A stretch of 5,729 nt of DNA. Origin: Nitriliruptoraceae bacterium (GTDB taxonomy: Bacteria > Actinomycetota > Nitriliruptoria > Nitriliruptorales > Nitriliruptoraceae). Under the pieces are notes generated by a model, which did no database searches, was not told the DNA's origin, and saw only the letters and a program-made list of their open reading frames with translations. Positions 1 through 5,729 of this stretch are shown in pieces (position 1 is the stretch's first letter; every line of letters begins with the position of its first letter). Position numbers and translations under genes: made by a program. The stretch lies in assembly GCA_007123425.1 (NCBI GenBank), contig SKLC01000043.1, positions 1 through 5,729 of the forward strand, given 5' to 3'.

Positions 1-197
1 GGGAGCGGGCCCAGGCCGCGTTCACCGACGAGCTCGTGGACACCATCGCGGTCCTCGGCGACGAGGAGGCGGTGGCCGCGGGCACGCGCGCCTACCTCGA
101 CAACGGCGTCGACGTCGCGGCGGTGGCCTGCATGACCGGCGATGCCGAGACCGCGCGGCGCACCCTGCGCGCGGCCGCCCGCGCGCTGGAGGCATGA
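1..197 (+). CDS. LLM-class (luciferase-like, probably F420-dependent) oxidoreductase, C-terminal fragment
   Basis: The reading frame is open from the window edge (first full codon at position 3) to a TGA at 195-197, giving the last 64 residues of a protein. The fragment has a helix (ELVDTIAVLGDEEAVAAGTR), then the step YLDNGVDVAAVACMTGD, then a terminal Ala/Arg-rich helix. This is the usual ending of luciferase-like TIM-barrel oxidoreductases: a 'gd/gs-xE-xV' helix, 'G(V/A)D' strand, phosphate-loop segment and last helix. The same order appears in the complete LLM gene at 3475-4614 (TGSPEQCARTVLEQLDLGADGVILHG). Such enzymes use FMN or F420 for hydride transfer or oxygenation. The N-terminal and cofactor-binding parts lie outside the window, so the family call rests only on the tail and remains tentative. 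A gap of about 260 nt with its own promoter separates it from the next gene, so it probably ends an upstream transcript. Confidence 0.6.
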   Translation, partial: ERAQAAFTDELVDTIAVLGDEEAVAAGTRAYLDNGVDVAAVACMTGDAETARRTLRAAARALEA

Positions 198-252
198 ACG
201 TGCTGGCAGCCGCACACACGCCGCGCAGCCGGGGCGGATCGGGGCGTTCCTC

Positions 253-280
253 TTGACAACGGTGGTGACGGGGGCAAAGT
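253..280 (+). promoter_or_regulatory. Putative sigma-70-type promoter for the substrate-binding protein gene
   Basis: A perfect TTGACA hexamer at 253-258 is followed after 16 nt by CAAAGT (275-280), which matches TATAAT at positions 2, 4 and 6. It lies in the longest non-coding gap of the window, about 180 nt upstream of the chosen start of the substrate-binding protein. Start of transcription is predicted around 286-288. The -35 is convincing; the -10 is weak, which is common in high-GC actinobacteria and compatible with a regulated promoter. Confidence 0.5.
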
Positions 281-296
281 TACGACCGCGGTCGTA
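281..296. promoter_or_regulatory. Perfect 16-bp palindrome abutting the -10 region, putative repressor operator (TetR-like)
   Basis: TACGACCGCGGTCGTA is identical to its own reverse complement over all 16 bases; the flanking bases no longer pair. It starts at the base after the proposed -10 hexamer and covers the predicted transcription start, so a bound dimer would block initiation. The size, the absence of a spacer and the TA(n)12TA edges suit operators of TetR-family regulators, which often control actinobacterial catabolic genes. The regulator gene is not in the window. Assignment to TetR rather than another dimeric regulator family is inference. Confidence 0.55.
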
Positions 297-460
297 GGGC
301 AGGGCGCCCGATGACTGCGAGGAGGAGGGAGCGAGCGAGACGAGAGGTGCACGACGACCGTGGGCCCGAGGGAGGGCCGATCGCGGTCGAGCGCCGGGAG
401 GTCCGGCAGCCGCTGCGGGGCGGGAGAACCCCGTGGGGGGAATCGACTCGGGAGAGACGG
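297..460 (+). other. Long 5' leader with small GC-rich hairpins
   Basis: If transcription starts within the palindrome, about 170 nt precede the substrate-binding protein start. The stretch has a purine-rich run (319-347) and small potential hairpins: GCCGG/CCGGC at 393-407, GCAG/CTGC at 406-416 (sharing two bases with the first), and CGGGG/CCCCG at 416-433. I recognise no riboswitch class. The frame is open from ATG 311, but the encoded 50 residues are Arg-rich and unlike a signal peptide or any known domain, so I treat the region as untranslated. Short hairpins are frequent by chance at this GC content. Confidence 0.35.
450..456 (+). promoter_or_regulatory. Ribosome binding site that fixes the lipoprotein start
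   Basis: GGGAGAG, with its GGAG core at 451-454, lies 6 nt before ATG 461. It supports the start that places a lipoprotein signal peptide at the N-terminus, rather than the in-frame ATG at 311. Confidence 0.6.
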
Positions 461-2050
461 ATGCGTAGCTGGCTTCGCATGTTCAGTTCCGTCGCTGCGA
501 TGGGCTTGCTCGTCGTGGCGTGTGCACCAGTGGAGGACACGGAGCCCGCCGACACGGCGGCGGGCGATGACGAAGAGGAGACGACGGAGGCGGAGGAGGA
601 GGCCCGGGAGGCCGACCCCAGCGCCACGTTCCGGTTCGGGGACCCCGTGGGTCCGAGCCGGTTCGATCCGCACCTGTCGACGATCGGCCAGGACATCCGG
701 CACTTCGCGCCGGTCTACGACCGGCTCGTGCACCTGTCGCCGGACGGTGATCCGATCCCGGGCCTGGCGAGCAGCTTCGAGTACAGCGACGACGGCCTCG
801 AGTTCCAGATGGAGCTCGAGCAGGGGGTGACCTTCCACGACGGCGAGCCCTTCGACGCCGAGGCCGTCGCGGCCAACATCGAGCGGGGCCAGACCCTGGA
901 GGGCTCCTCGGTCGCCGCTGACCTGGCGGTCATCGAGGAGGTCGAGGTCGTCGACGAGCACGAGGTGATCTTCCACCTCGCCGAGCCCAACGCGATGCTG
1001 CCCGGCATGCTCTCGCACCGTGCGGGCGCGATGGTCAGCCCGGGCGCCTTCGACAACGACGACCTCGACATCATGCCGGTGGGCGCCGGCATGTACGAGG
1101 TGACCGAGCACCGTCCTGACGACACCATCGTCTACGAGCGCTACGACGACTACTGGGACGAGGAGGTCGTGGGGGCCGACCGCTTCGAGCTGCAGATCCT
1201 GCCCGACGACGCCGCGCGCTTCAACGCCCTGCGCACCGGCGACGTCGACCTCGCCTTCCTCACCGGTCGGCAGGTCTCCGAGGCCGAGGGCGCGGGTCTG
1301 ATCGTCGAGAGCGACACGGCGCTGCACTACCTCGTGCTCTACCTCAACCGGTCCCACGAGGCGCTGGAGGACCCGCAGGTCCGACAGGCGATGAACCACG
1401 CCATCGACCGGGACGCCATCGTCGAGAGCGTGCTCTTCGGCTACGGCGAGGCGTCGGTGCAGCCCTTCCCCGAGGGCTACTGGGCCCACAATCCCGACTA
1501 TCCGGGCGACTACTACGAGTTCGACCCGGACCGGGCACGAGAGCTGCTCGAGGAGGCCGGCTACGGGGACGGCTTCGAGTTCGAGATGCTGGTCACCGCG
1601 CTCGGCACCTACGAGCAGACCGGTGAGGCCGTCCAGAACATGCTCGACGAGATCGGCATCACCGCCAACATCACCATGGTGGAGCCGGCCCAGACCGCCG
1701 ACGTCTACTACGCGCAGCAGGACGGTGATGCGCTCACCTCGCAGTGGGGTGGCCGGCCCGACCCGTCGATGACGATCGAGCTGCAGTTCACCGGTGAGGG
1801 CTTCGCCAATCCCGGTCGGCACACGACCGATGAGATGGGGGAGCTCCACAACGAGGCGCTGACCACGATCGACTTCGACGAGCGCCAGGAGGTGATCCAC
1901 CGCAACGTCGAGCACATCGTCGAGCAGGCCTTCCAGGTCCCGATCTCGCACGAGCACGGCGTCTACGGGATGACCGACGAGGTCGTCGGGTTCGAGACCC
2001 TGGTCACCGGCCAGCCGAACTTCCGCACGCTCGGGCTGGCCCCCGAGTGA
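461..2050 (+). CDS. ABC transporter substrate-binding lipoprotein, family 5 (peptide/nickel/opine type, SBP_bac_5)
   Basis: This 529-residue extracytoplasmic solute receptor should hold its ligand outside the membrane and deliver it to a Dpp/Opp-type ABC permease. Residues 1-21 form a lipoprotein signal: basic n-region (MRSWLR), hydrophobic core, and lipobox VVA-C with Cys21 as the lipidation site. A strongly acidic, disordered linker follows (about residues 24-50, rich in D/E/T), then the mature domain. Family 5 hallmarks are visible: FHDGEPFDAEAV at about 125-136, the N296 'LN' strand followed by DPQVRQAMNHAIDRDAI (AIDR at 314-317), and DPDRARELLEEAGY from residue 355. The length is normal for the family. 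I chose ATG 461 because it has a Shine-Dalgarno sequence and starts the signal peptide. Family 5 receptors bind peptides, but also opines, sugars, nickel, heme and other small molecules, so the ligand is unknown. No permease or ATPase gene follows; a hairpin terminator and then P450 genes do. Transcription is probably controlled by the palindrome at 281-296. Confidence 0.93.
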   Translation: MRSWLRMFSSVAAMGLLVVACAPVEDTEPADTAAGDDEEETTEAEEEAREADPSATFRFGDPVGPSRFDPHLSTIGQDIRHFAPVYDRLVHLSPDGDPIPGLASSFEYSDDGLEFQMELEQGVTFHDGEPFDAEAVAANIERGQTLEGSSVAADLAVIEEVEVVDEHEVIFHLAEPNAMLPGMLSHRAGAMVSPGAFDNDDLDIMPVGAGMYEVTEHRPDDTIVYERYDDYWDEEVVGADRFELQILPDDAARFNALRTGDVDLAFLTGRQVSEAEGAGLIVESDTALHYLVLYLNRSHEALEDPQVRQAMNHAIDRDAIVESVLFGYGEASVQPFPEGYWAHNPDYPGDYYEFDPDRARELLEEAGYGDGFEFEMLVTALGTYEQTGEAVQNMLDEIGITANITMVEPAQTADVYYAQQDGDALTSQWGGRPDPSMTIELQFTGEGFANPGRHTTDEMGELHNEALTTIDFDERQEVIHRNVEHIVEQAFQVPISHEHGVYGMTDEVVGFETLVTGQPNFRTLGLAPE

Positions 2051-2080
2051 GCCGAAGGTGAGCTAGCCACACCAGCAGGC

Positions 2081-2114
2081 CCGGGCCGGGACGACACGGA
2101 TCGTCCCGGCCCGG
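2081..2114 (+). terminator. 14-bp perfect inverted repeat, likely transcription terminator
   Basis: CCGGGCCGGGACGA (2081-2094) and TCGTCCCGGCCCGG (2101-2114) are perfect reverse complements separated by a 6-nt loop, CACGGA. The hairpin begins 30 nt after the stop of the substrate-binding protein gene. No T-run follows, as is common for actinobacterial terminators, where a strong GC stem alone is often found. It would separate the lipoprotein transcript from the P450 operon. It could alternatively act as an mRNA 3'-end stabiliser with partial readthrough. Confidence 0.75.
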
Positions 2115-2221
2115 CGCATGTCCGCCCAGGCACGGGCGCCGCCTCCGGGTTTCGAACTCTTCGTTGCCCGTAGCGACGGGACGTGGTTGGGTTCCCCCGG
2201 GAGCGGGGAAGGACAGGGGAG

Positions 2222-3475
2222 ATGAGCGACGGCACCGGCACGGTGGTCCCGGACGGGATCGACCTGCTCGATGCGGCGGCGTTCGCGGGCGGACAGCCGC
2301 ATGCGCAGCTGCGGTGGCTGCGCGAGCATGCCCCGGTCGCCTGGCATCCCGAGGCGGACGGCACCGGGTTCTGGGCCGTGACGCGCTACGACGACGTGCG
2401 TGCGGTCAGCCGCGACCCCGAGACCTTCTCCTCGCACCGCGGCGGGGTCATGGTCGCGGATGCCGACGAGGCGTCCCTCGCCGCGACGCGCAACATGATG
2501 CTGTACATGGATCCGCCCGAGCACACCCGCTACCGGCGCCTGGTCGCTCCGGTCTTCAAGCGTCCGGCCGTGCGGGCCTGGCTCGACCGCATCGGCGACC
2601 TCGCGGTGGAGATCGTCGACGGGGTGTGCGAGGCCGGTGCCTGTGATCTGGTGGCCGATGTAGCGGGGGAGATGCCCTCGGCTCTGATCTCGCAGATCAT
2701 GGGCATCCCGCGAGCCGACGGACGGCGCCTCCACCATCTCACCGAGACCATGCACGCCGCCCCCGGCGCGGTCGATGCCACGACGCGCGCCGACGCCGCC
2801 GCGGAGATGATCGGCTACGCCCTCGAGGTCGCCCGGGCGAAGCGGGCCACGCCCGGGGACGACCTCGCGTCGCTGCTGCTCGCCACGGAGATCGACGGCG
2901 ACCATCTCAGCGACGAGGAGTTCTGCTGGTTCTTCCTGCTGTTGATCAACGCCGGTGGCGACACCACACGCAACCTGCTGGGCACGGGCGCCCACGTGCT
3001 GTTCGAGCACCCCGCCGAGCTCGAGCGGTTTCGCGCCGACCCCCGGGGGCTCGCCGACTCCGCGGTCGAGGAGCTGCTGCGCTACGTCTCCCCGGTCGTG
3101 CACATGCGCCGGACCGCCACGCGCACGACGCAGCTCGGCGACCAGCGCATCGCTGCCGGCGACAAGGTCGTGGTCTTCTACGGCTCGGCGAACCGCGACG
3201 AGCGGGTGTTCGCCGAGCCGGACCGACTCGACCTGGGCCGTGATCCAAATCCCCACGTCGCCTTCGGGGGCGGTGGTCCGCACTTCTGCCTGGGCGCGCA
3301 TTTCGCCCGGGTGGAGGCCCGCGCCACGCTCGTGGAGCTGCTGACCCGCCTGCCGGACATCGAGCCCGACGGGGAGCCCCGCTGGCTCGACTCCACCTTC
3401 ATCTACGGGGCCGCGAGCCTGCCGGTGCGCTACACGCCGACCCGGCCGACGGTCGCACGGGCAGGAGCCCGGTGA
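2222..3475 (+). CDS. Cytochrome P450 (complete), CYP124/125/142-like actinobacterial type
   Basis: A 417-residue soluble heme monooxygenase of usual bacterial length with no membrane anchor; it needs electrons from a ferredoxin/reductase pair not found here. All signature elements are present: C-helix MDPPEHTRYRRL (about 96-107), I-helix oxygen-activation motif AGGDTT (244-249, acid-alcohol pair D247/T248), K-helix ExxR (E284-R287), the MRRTATR segment after the K-helix, and the heme loop FGGGGPHFCLG (348-358) with Cys356 as proximal thiolate ligand. The MDPPEHTRYRRL, NPHVAFGGGG and HFCLGAHFAR stretches are typical of the actinobacterial group containing CYP124, CYP125 and CYP142 (sterol side-chain and branched-lipid hydroxylases); this subgrouping is from memory, and the substrate is inferred only as probably hydrophobic. 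I chose ATG 2222, with AAGGA at 2209-2213 (8-nt spacing), over an in-frame GTG at 2183. Its stop shares one base with the next gene's start (TGATG), so the two are probably translationally coupled. Confidence 0.95.
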   Translation: MSDGTGTVVPDGIDLLDAAAFAGGQPHAQLRWLREHAPVAWHPEADGTGFWAVTRYDDVRAVSRDPETFSSHRGGVMVADADEASLAATRNMMLYMDPPEHTRYRRLVAPVFKRPAVRAWLDRIGDLAVEIVDGVCEAGACDLVADVAGEMPSALISQIMGIPRADGRRLHHLTETMHAAPGAVDATTRADAAAEMIGYALEVARAKRATPGDDLASLLLATEIDGDHLSDEEFCWFFLLLINAGGDTTRNLLGTGAHVLFEHPAELERFRADPRGLADSAVEELLRYVSPVVHMRRTATRTTQLGDQRIAAGDKVVVFYGSANRDERVFAEPDRLDLGRDPNPHVAFGGGGPHFCLGAHFARVEARATLVELLTRLPDIEPDGEPRWLDSTFIYGAASLPVRYTPTRPTVARAGAR

Positions 3476-4614
3476 TGGCGTCGGGCTCGCGACACGGACA
3501 GGACGATGGCATGGCGGCGATGAACGAGCTGGCCTTCTACACGCTGGCGGGCGCACCCGAGTCGCCGCGGGAGCTGATCGACGAGATCGCCCACGGCGAG
3601 GAGATCGGCCTCGGATCCGCGTTCATCTCCGAGCGGTGGAACATCAAGGAGGCCGCAACCCTCTGCGGGGCGGCCGGTGCCGTCTCCACCCGGCTGGGGC
3701 TGGCGACCGGCGTGACCAACCACTCCACCCGTCATCCGCTCATCACCGCCTCCCACGCCACCACGATGCACCGGCTCACCGGTGGGCGCTACACGCTGGG
3801 GCTGGGCCGCGGCGTGCGGGCGATGTTCGACGCGGTGGGGCTCGCCCCGATCACGACCGCCCAGCTCGAGGACGCCGCCGGGCTGCTGCGACGCCTGTTC
3901 CGCGGCGAGACGATCGTCGGCCACGACGGGCCCGCCGGCAGCTATCGCCTGCTGCATCTGGACTCCGCGTTCGACGAGGCCATCCCCCTGGGCCTGTCCG
4001 CGTTCGGGCCGCGATCCCTGGCGCTGGCCGGACGCGCCTTCGACACCGTGGTGCTGCACACGTTCTTCACCGACGAGACGCTGCAGCGGTGTGTCGCCAC
4101 CGTCCGCGAGGCCGCCGAGCAGGCGGGCCGCGACCCGGACGCGGTGCGGGTGTGGTCGTGCCTGGCCACCGTCGGCGACCACCTGCCCGAGGACGTGCGC
4201 CTGCGCAAGCTCGTGGGTCGCTTGGCGACCTACCTCCAGGCCTACGGCGACCTCATGGTCGAGACCAACCGGTGGGACCCGGCGGTGCTCGAGCGCTTCC
4301 GTGTCGACGAGCTGGTGTCCTCCTTCCGGGGGGCGCTCGACGCGAAGGCGACGACCGGACAGCTCGAGCACGTGGCCGAGCTGCTCCCCGACGAGTGGCT
4401 GGCCCCCGCGGCGACGGGCAGCCCCGAGCAGTGCGCACGCACGGTGCTCGAGCAGCTCGACCTCGGCGCCGACGGCGTGATCCTCCACGGCGCGAGCCCC
4501 AGCGAGCTCGCCCCGGTCGTCGAGGCCTATCGCGACCTGCGGCCCTCCGGGCGGTTCGACGACCTGGTGTCGAATCCCGGAGCACCCCGCGAGCACCTGC
4601 GCGCCCACGCCTGA
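3475..4614 (+). CDS. LLM-class flavin/F420-dependent oxidoreductase (resembles the MSMEG_2249-like family)
   Basis: A 379-residue luciferase-like TIM-barrel oxidoreductase. Near the N-terminus it reads NELAFYTLAGAPESPRELID, followed by ISERWNIKEAATLCGAAGAV and TNHSTRHPLITASHATTMHR, and then the family hallmark LTGGRYTLGLGRGV, with GGR at about 103-105. The C-terminal part carries the expected phosphate-loop region around GSPEQCARTVLEQLDLGADGVILHG. This pattern is close to what I recall for the probable F420-dependent oxidoreductases of the MSMEG_2249 family (TIGR03857), whose substrates are not established. Its likely role is hydride transfer to or from a carbonyl, alcohol or C=C bond, or monooxygenation if FMN-dependent. 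The start at ATG 3475 overlaps the P450 stop by one base and has AGGAG (3463-3467) at 7-nt spacing. GTG 3472 is possible, and ATG 3511 also has AGGA at 7-nt spacing and lies closer to the conserved domain start. The gene sits between two P450 genes in an apparent operon. Confidence 0.9.
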   Translation: MASGSRHGQDDGMAAMNELAFYTLAGAPESPRELIDEIAHGEEIGLGSAFISERWNIKEAATLCGAAGAVSTRLGLATGVTNHSTRHPLITASHATTMHRLTGGRYTLGLGRGVRAMFDAVGLAPITTAQLEDAAGLLRRLFRGETIVGHDGPAGSYRLLHLDSAFDEAIPLGLSAFGPRSLALAGRAFDTVVLHTFFTDETLQRCVATVREAAEQAGRDPDAVRVWSCLATVGDHLPEDVRLRKLVGRLATYLQAYGDLMVETNRWDPAVLERFRVDELVSSFRGALDAKATTGQLEHVAELLPDEWLAPAATGSPEQCARTVLEQLDLGADGVILHGASPSELAPVVEAYRDLRPSGRFDDLVSNPGAPREHLRAHA

Positions 4615-4637
4615 CCCCGAGCCGCGCACCACCCGAC

Positions 4638-4642
4638 AGGAG
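4638..4642 (+). promoter_or_regulatory. Ribosome binding site of the second P450
   Basis: AGGAG lies 8 nt before ATG 4651 in a 36-nt gap that contains no visible terminator or promoter, supporting both the start codon and cotranscription with the upstream oxidoreductase. Confidence 0.7.
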
Positions 4643-4650
4643 CCCGAACG

Positions 4651-5729
4651 ATGAGCCAGGCGATCTCGACGCCGCGTCTCGACGACATCGACGTCACCAG
4701 CCTCGACTTCTGGCGGGCGCCGATGGAGTGGCGGGACGCCGCCTTCGCGGTCCTACGGGAGCAGCAGCCGTTCGCCTTCTTCGACGAGCCCGCGGCCCCG
4801 CTGGCGCAGAGCGGCCAGTCGCTGCCGGCGCCTCGGGGGTACTACGCCGTCACGCGCTACGAGGACATCTGCGAGATCAGCAAGAACCCGCGGACGTTCT
4901 GCTCCGGGCGCGGGTCGACCGCCGTGACCGACATGACCCCCGAGTTCGCGGAGTTCTTCGGGTCCATGATCGTCATGGACGACCCGAGGCACGCGCGGCT
5001 CCGCGGCATCGTCGCTCGGCGCTTCACGCCTCGCGCCCTGCAGGAGCTGCTCGACAGCGTGGAGGCGGTCACCGACGAGATCCTCGATGCCGTCGCCGGC
5101 CGGGACGAGGTGGACTTCGTCGACGAGATCTCCGCGCCGCTCCCACTGCTGATCATCTGCGACATGATGGGCGTGCCGCGGTCGTGCTACCGGGAGGTGC
5201 TCGAGCACACCAACGTGATCCTCTCGGCAGGCGACCCCGAGCTGATGGGCGAGGGCGTCGAGGAGCAGCACGCGCGCCTGGGCGCCGCTGCGATGGCACT
5301 GGTCGAGCTGGTCACCGAGCTGGCCGAGGAGCGTCGCCGTGAGCCGCAGGACGACCTCATCACCGCCCTGCTGCACGCCGGCGAGGAGGGCGAGGACGAC
5401 ATGCTCACCTCGCAGGAGCTCTCCTCGTTCTTCATCCTCCTGGTCGTGGCGGGCAACGAGACCACGCGCACGGCGCTCACCCATGGCATTCATCAGCTGA
5501 CGCGGAACCCCGACCAGCGGGAGCTGCTCCGGGCGGACCCGGAGGGGATCGCGCCGGGCGCCAGCGAGGAGATCGTGCGCTACGCCTCCCCGGTGACCTA
5601 CATGCGCCGCACCGCTACCCGCGACGTGGAGCTCCGCGGACGACAGTTCGAGGAGGGCGACAAGTTCGTGCTCTTCTACGGGTCCGGCAACCGGGACGCC
5701 GCGGTGTTCGACGACCCCGACCGCTTCGA
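4651..5729 (+). CDS. Cytochrome P450, second copy (3' end outside the window)
   Basis: The frame from ATG 4651 stays open to the window end (359 full codons), so the gene is cut by the window edge, not broken. Visible P450 elements: the FWRAPMEWRDAAFAVLREQQPF N-terminal region (about 20-41), a YYAVTRYEDI beta strand, C-helix MDDPRHARLRGIV (from residue 109), I-helix AGNETT (267-272, acid-alcohol pair E270/T271), K-helix ExxR (E307-R310), then the SPVTYMRRTATR and GNRDAAVF segments. The heme loop with its cysteine would lie roughly 20-35 residues beyond the edge. It is a relative of the first P450: aligned by eye without gaps from the K-helix to the PDR motif, 31 of 54 residues are identical. 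Before YYAVTRY it carries a longer segment (about 43-62, with PAAPLAQSGQ) than the first P450, so the substrate access region may differ. It is probably cotranscribed with the LLM oxidoreductase. Redox partners are not seen. Confidence 0.93.
   Translation, partial: MSQAISTPRLDDIDVTSLDFWRAPMEWRDAAFAVLREQQPFAFFDEPAAPLAQSGQSLPAPRGYYAVTRYEDICEISKNPRTFCSGRGSTAVTDMTPEFAEFFGSMIVMDDPRHARLRGIVARRFTPRALQELLDSVEAVTDEILDAVAGRDEVDFVDEISAPLPLLIICDMMGVPRSCYREVLEHTNVILSAGDPELMGEGVEEQHARLGAAAMALVELVTELAEERRREPQDDLITALLHAGEEGEDDMLTSQELSSFFILLVVAGNETTRTALTHGIHQLTRNPDQRELLRADPEGIAPGASEEIVRYASPVTYMRRTATRDVELRGRQFEEGDKFVLFYGSGNRDAAVFDDPDRF

Noticed and set aside
311..460. N-terminal extension of the receptor from ATG 311
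   Set aside because: The added 50 residues are Arg/Glu-rich, would bury the lipoprotein signal peptide, and lack a Shine-Dalgarno at usable distance; ATG 461 has one and starts a proper signal sequence.
92..1957. A 621-codon open frame on the minus strand covering the receptor gene
   Set aside because: It lies antisense and in codon register with the real receptor gene. The translation is a low-complexity run of V, L, G, D, R and H without domain motifs, a typical mirror frame of a high-GC gene.
2162..2183. Imperfect inverted repeat CCCGT-AGCG-ACGGG with outer CGT/ACG arms
   Set aside because: Only 5 contiguous paired bases plus 3 after a bulge. It does not resemble the 16-bp palindrome upstream of the receptor gene and is not distinguishable from chance.
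2164..2192. Possible promoter TTGCCC (2164-2169) with TTGGGT (2187-2192) before the first P450
   Set aside because: The spacing of 17 is right, but the -10 lacks the key A at position 2 and the -35 is poor. Such matches are expected by chance in this sequence, so I do not claim it.
2063..3556. A 497-codon minus-strand open frame opposite the first P450
   Set aside because: Its sequence is the expected antisense shadow of the P450 (mirror of codons ending in G/C). It would also run through the terminator hairpin and has no recognisable domain.
3430..4632. A 400-codon minus-strand open frame opposite the LLM gene
   Set aside because: It is an antisense shadow with no motif, while the + strand frame has conserved LLM family blocks.
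3636..5342. A 568-codon open + frame spanning the LLM and second P450 genes
   Set aside because: It is overwhelmingly R, A, G, P and H, has no motifs, and overlaps two genes that carry clear family signatures in another frame.
5342..5729. Apparent truncation of the second P450 (no heme-binding cysteine seen)
   Set aside because: The frame is open to the last base of the window and ends in the PDR region just before the expected heme loop, so the window edge, not a mutation, explains the missing cysteine.

Overview
This is a very GC-rich, densely coding window with every supportable gene on the + strand. The base composition, the strong G/C bias at third codon positions, and the combination of actinobacterial-type cytochromes P450 with luciferase-like (probably F420-dependent) oxidoreductases point to a member of the Actinomycetota. 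The highly acidic linker after the lipobox of the substrate-binding protein would suit one of the deeper or marine/halotolerant actinobacterial lineages. That narrower placement is a guess.

Layout. (1) Positions 1-197 hold the last 64 codons of a gene that starts outside the window and looks like the C-terminus of a luciferase-like oxidoreductase. (2) Positions 198-460 are non-coding. They contain a good -35 (TTGACA), a weak -10, and a perfect 16-bp palindrome directly abutting the -10, an arrangement expected of a repressor operator. A leader of about 170 nt follows, with small potential hairpins. (3) Positions 461-2050 encode a lipoprotein substrate-binding protein of the family 5 (Dpp/Opp type) ABC importers. 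(4) A 14-bp perfect inverted repeat at 2081-2114 is a likely terminator. (5) Positions 2222-5729 carry a tight gene set: a complete cytochrome P450, an LLM-class oxidoreductase whose start overlaps the P450 stop by one base, and, 36 nt later, a second P450 that runs off the window before its heme-binding cysteine.

How they may work together. The window looks like part of a catabolic or modification locus: a surface lipoprotein captures a small molecule, and one or two P450s plus flavin/F420 oxidoreductases oxidise it. The P450s resemble the CYP124/125/142-like actinobacterial group, whose known members act on steroid side chains and branched lipids. The actual substrate cannot be read from the sequence. 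No permease, ATPase, ferredoxin, ferredoxin reductase or regulator gene lies inside the window, so these partners must be encoded elsewhere, possibly just outside it.

I see no mobile element, CRISPR array, tRNA or rRNA. The most interesting signals are the promoter-abutting palindrome and the P450 / LLM oxidoreductase / P450 arrangement.
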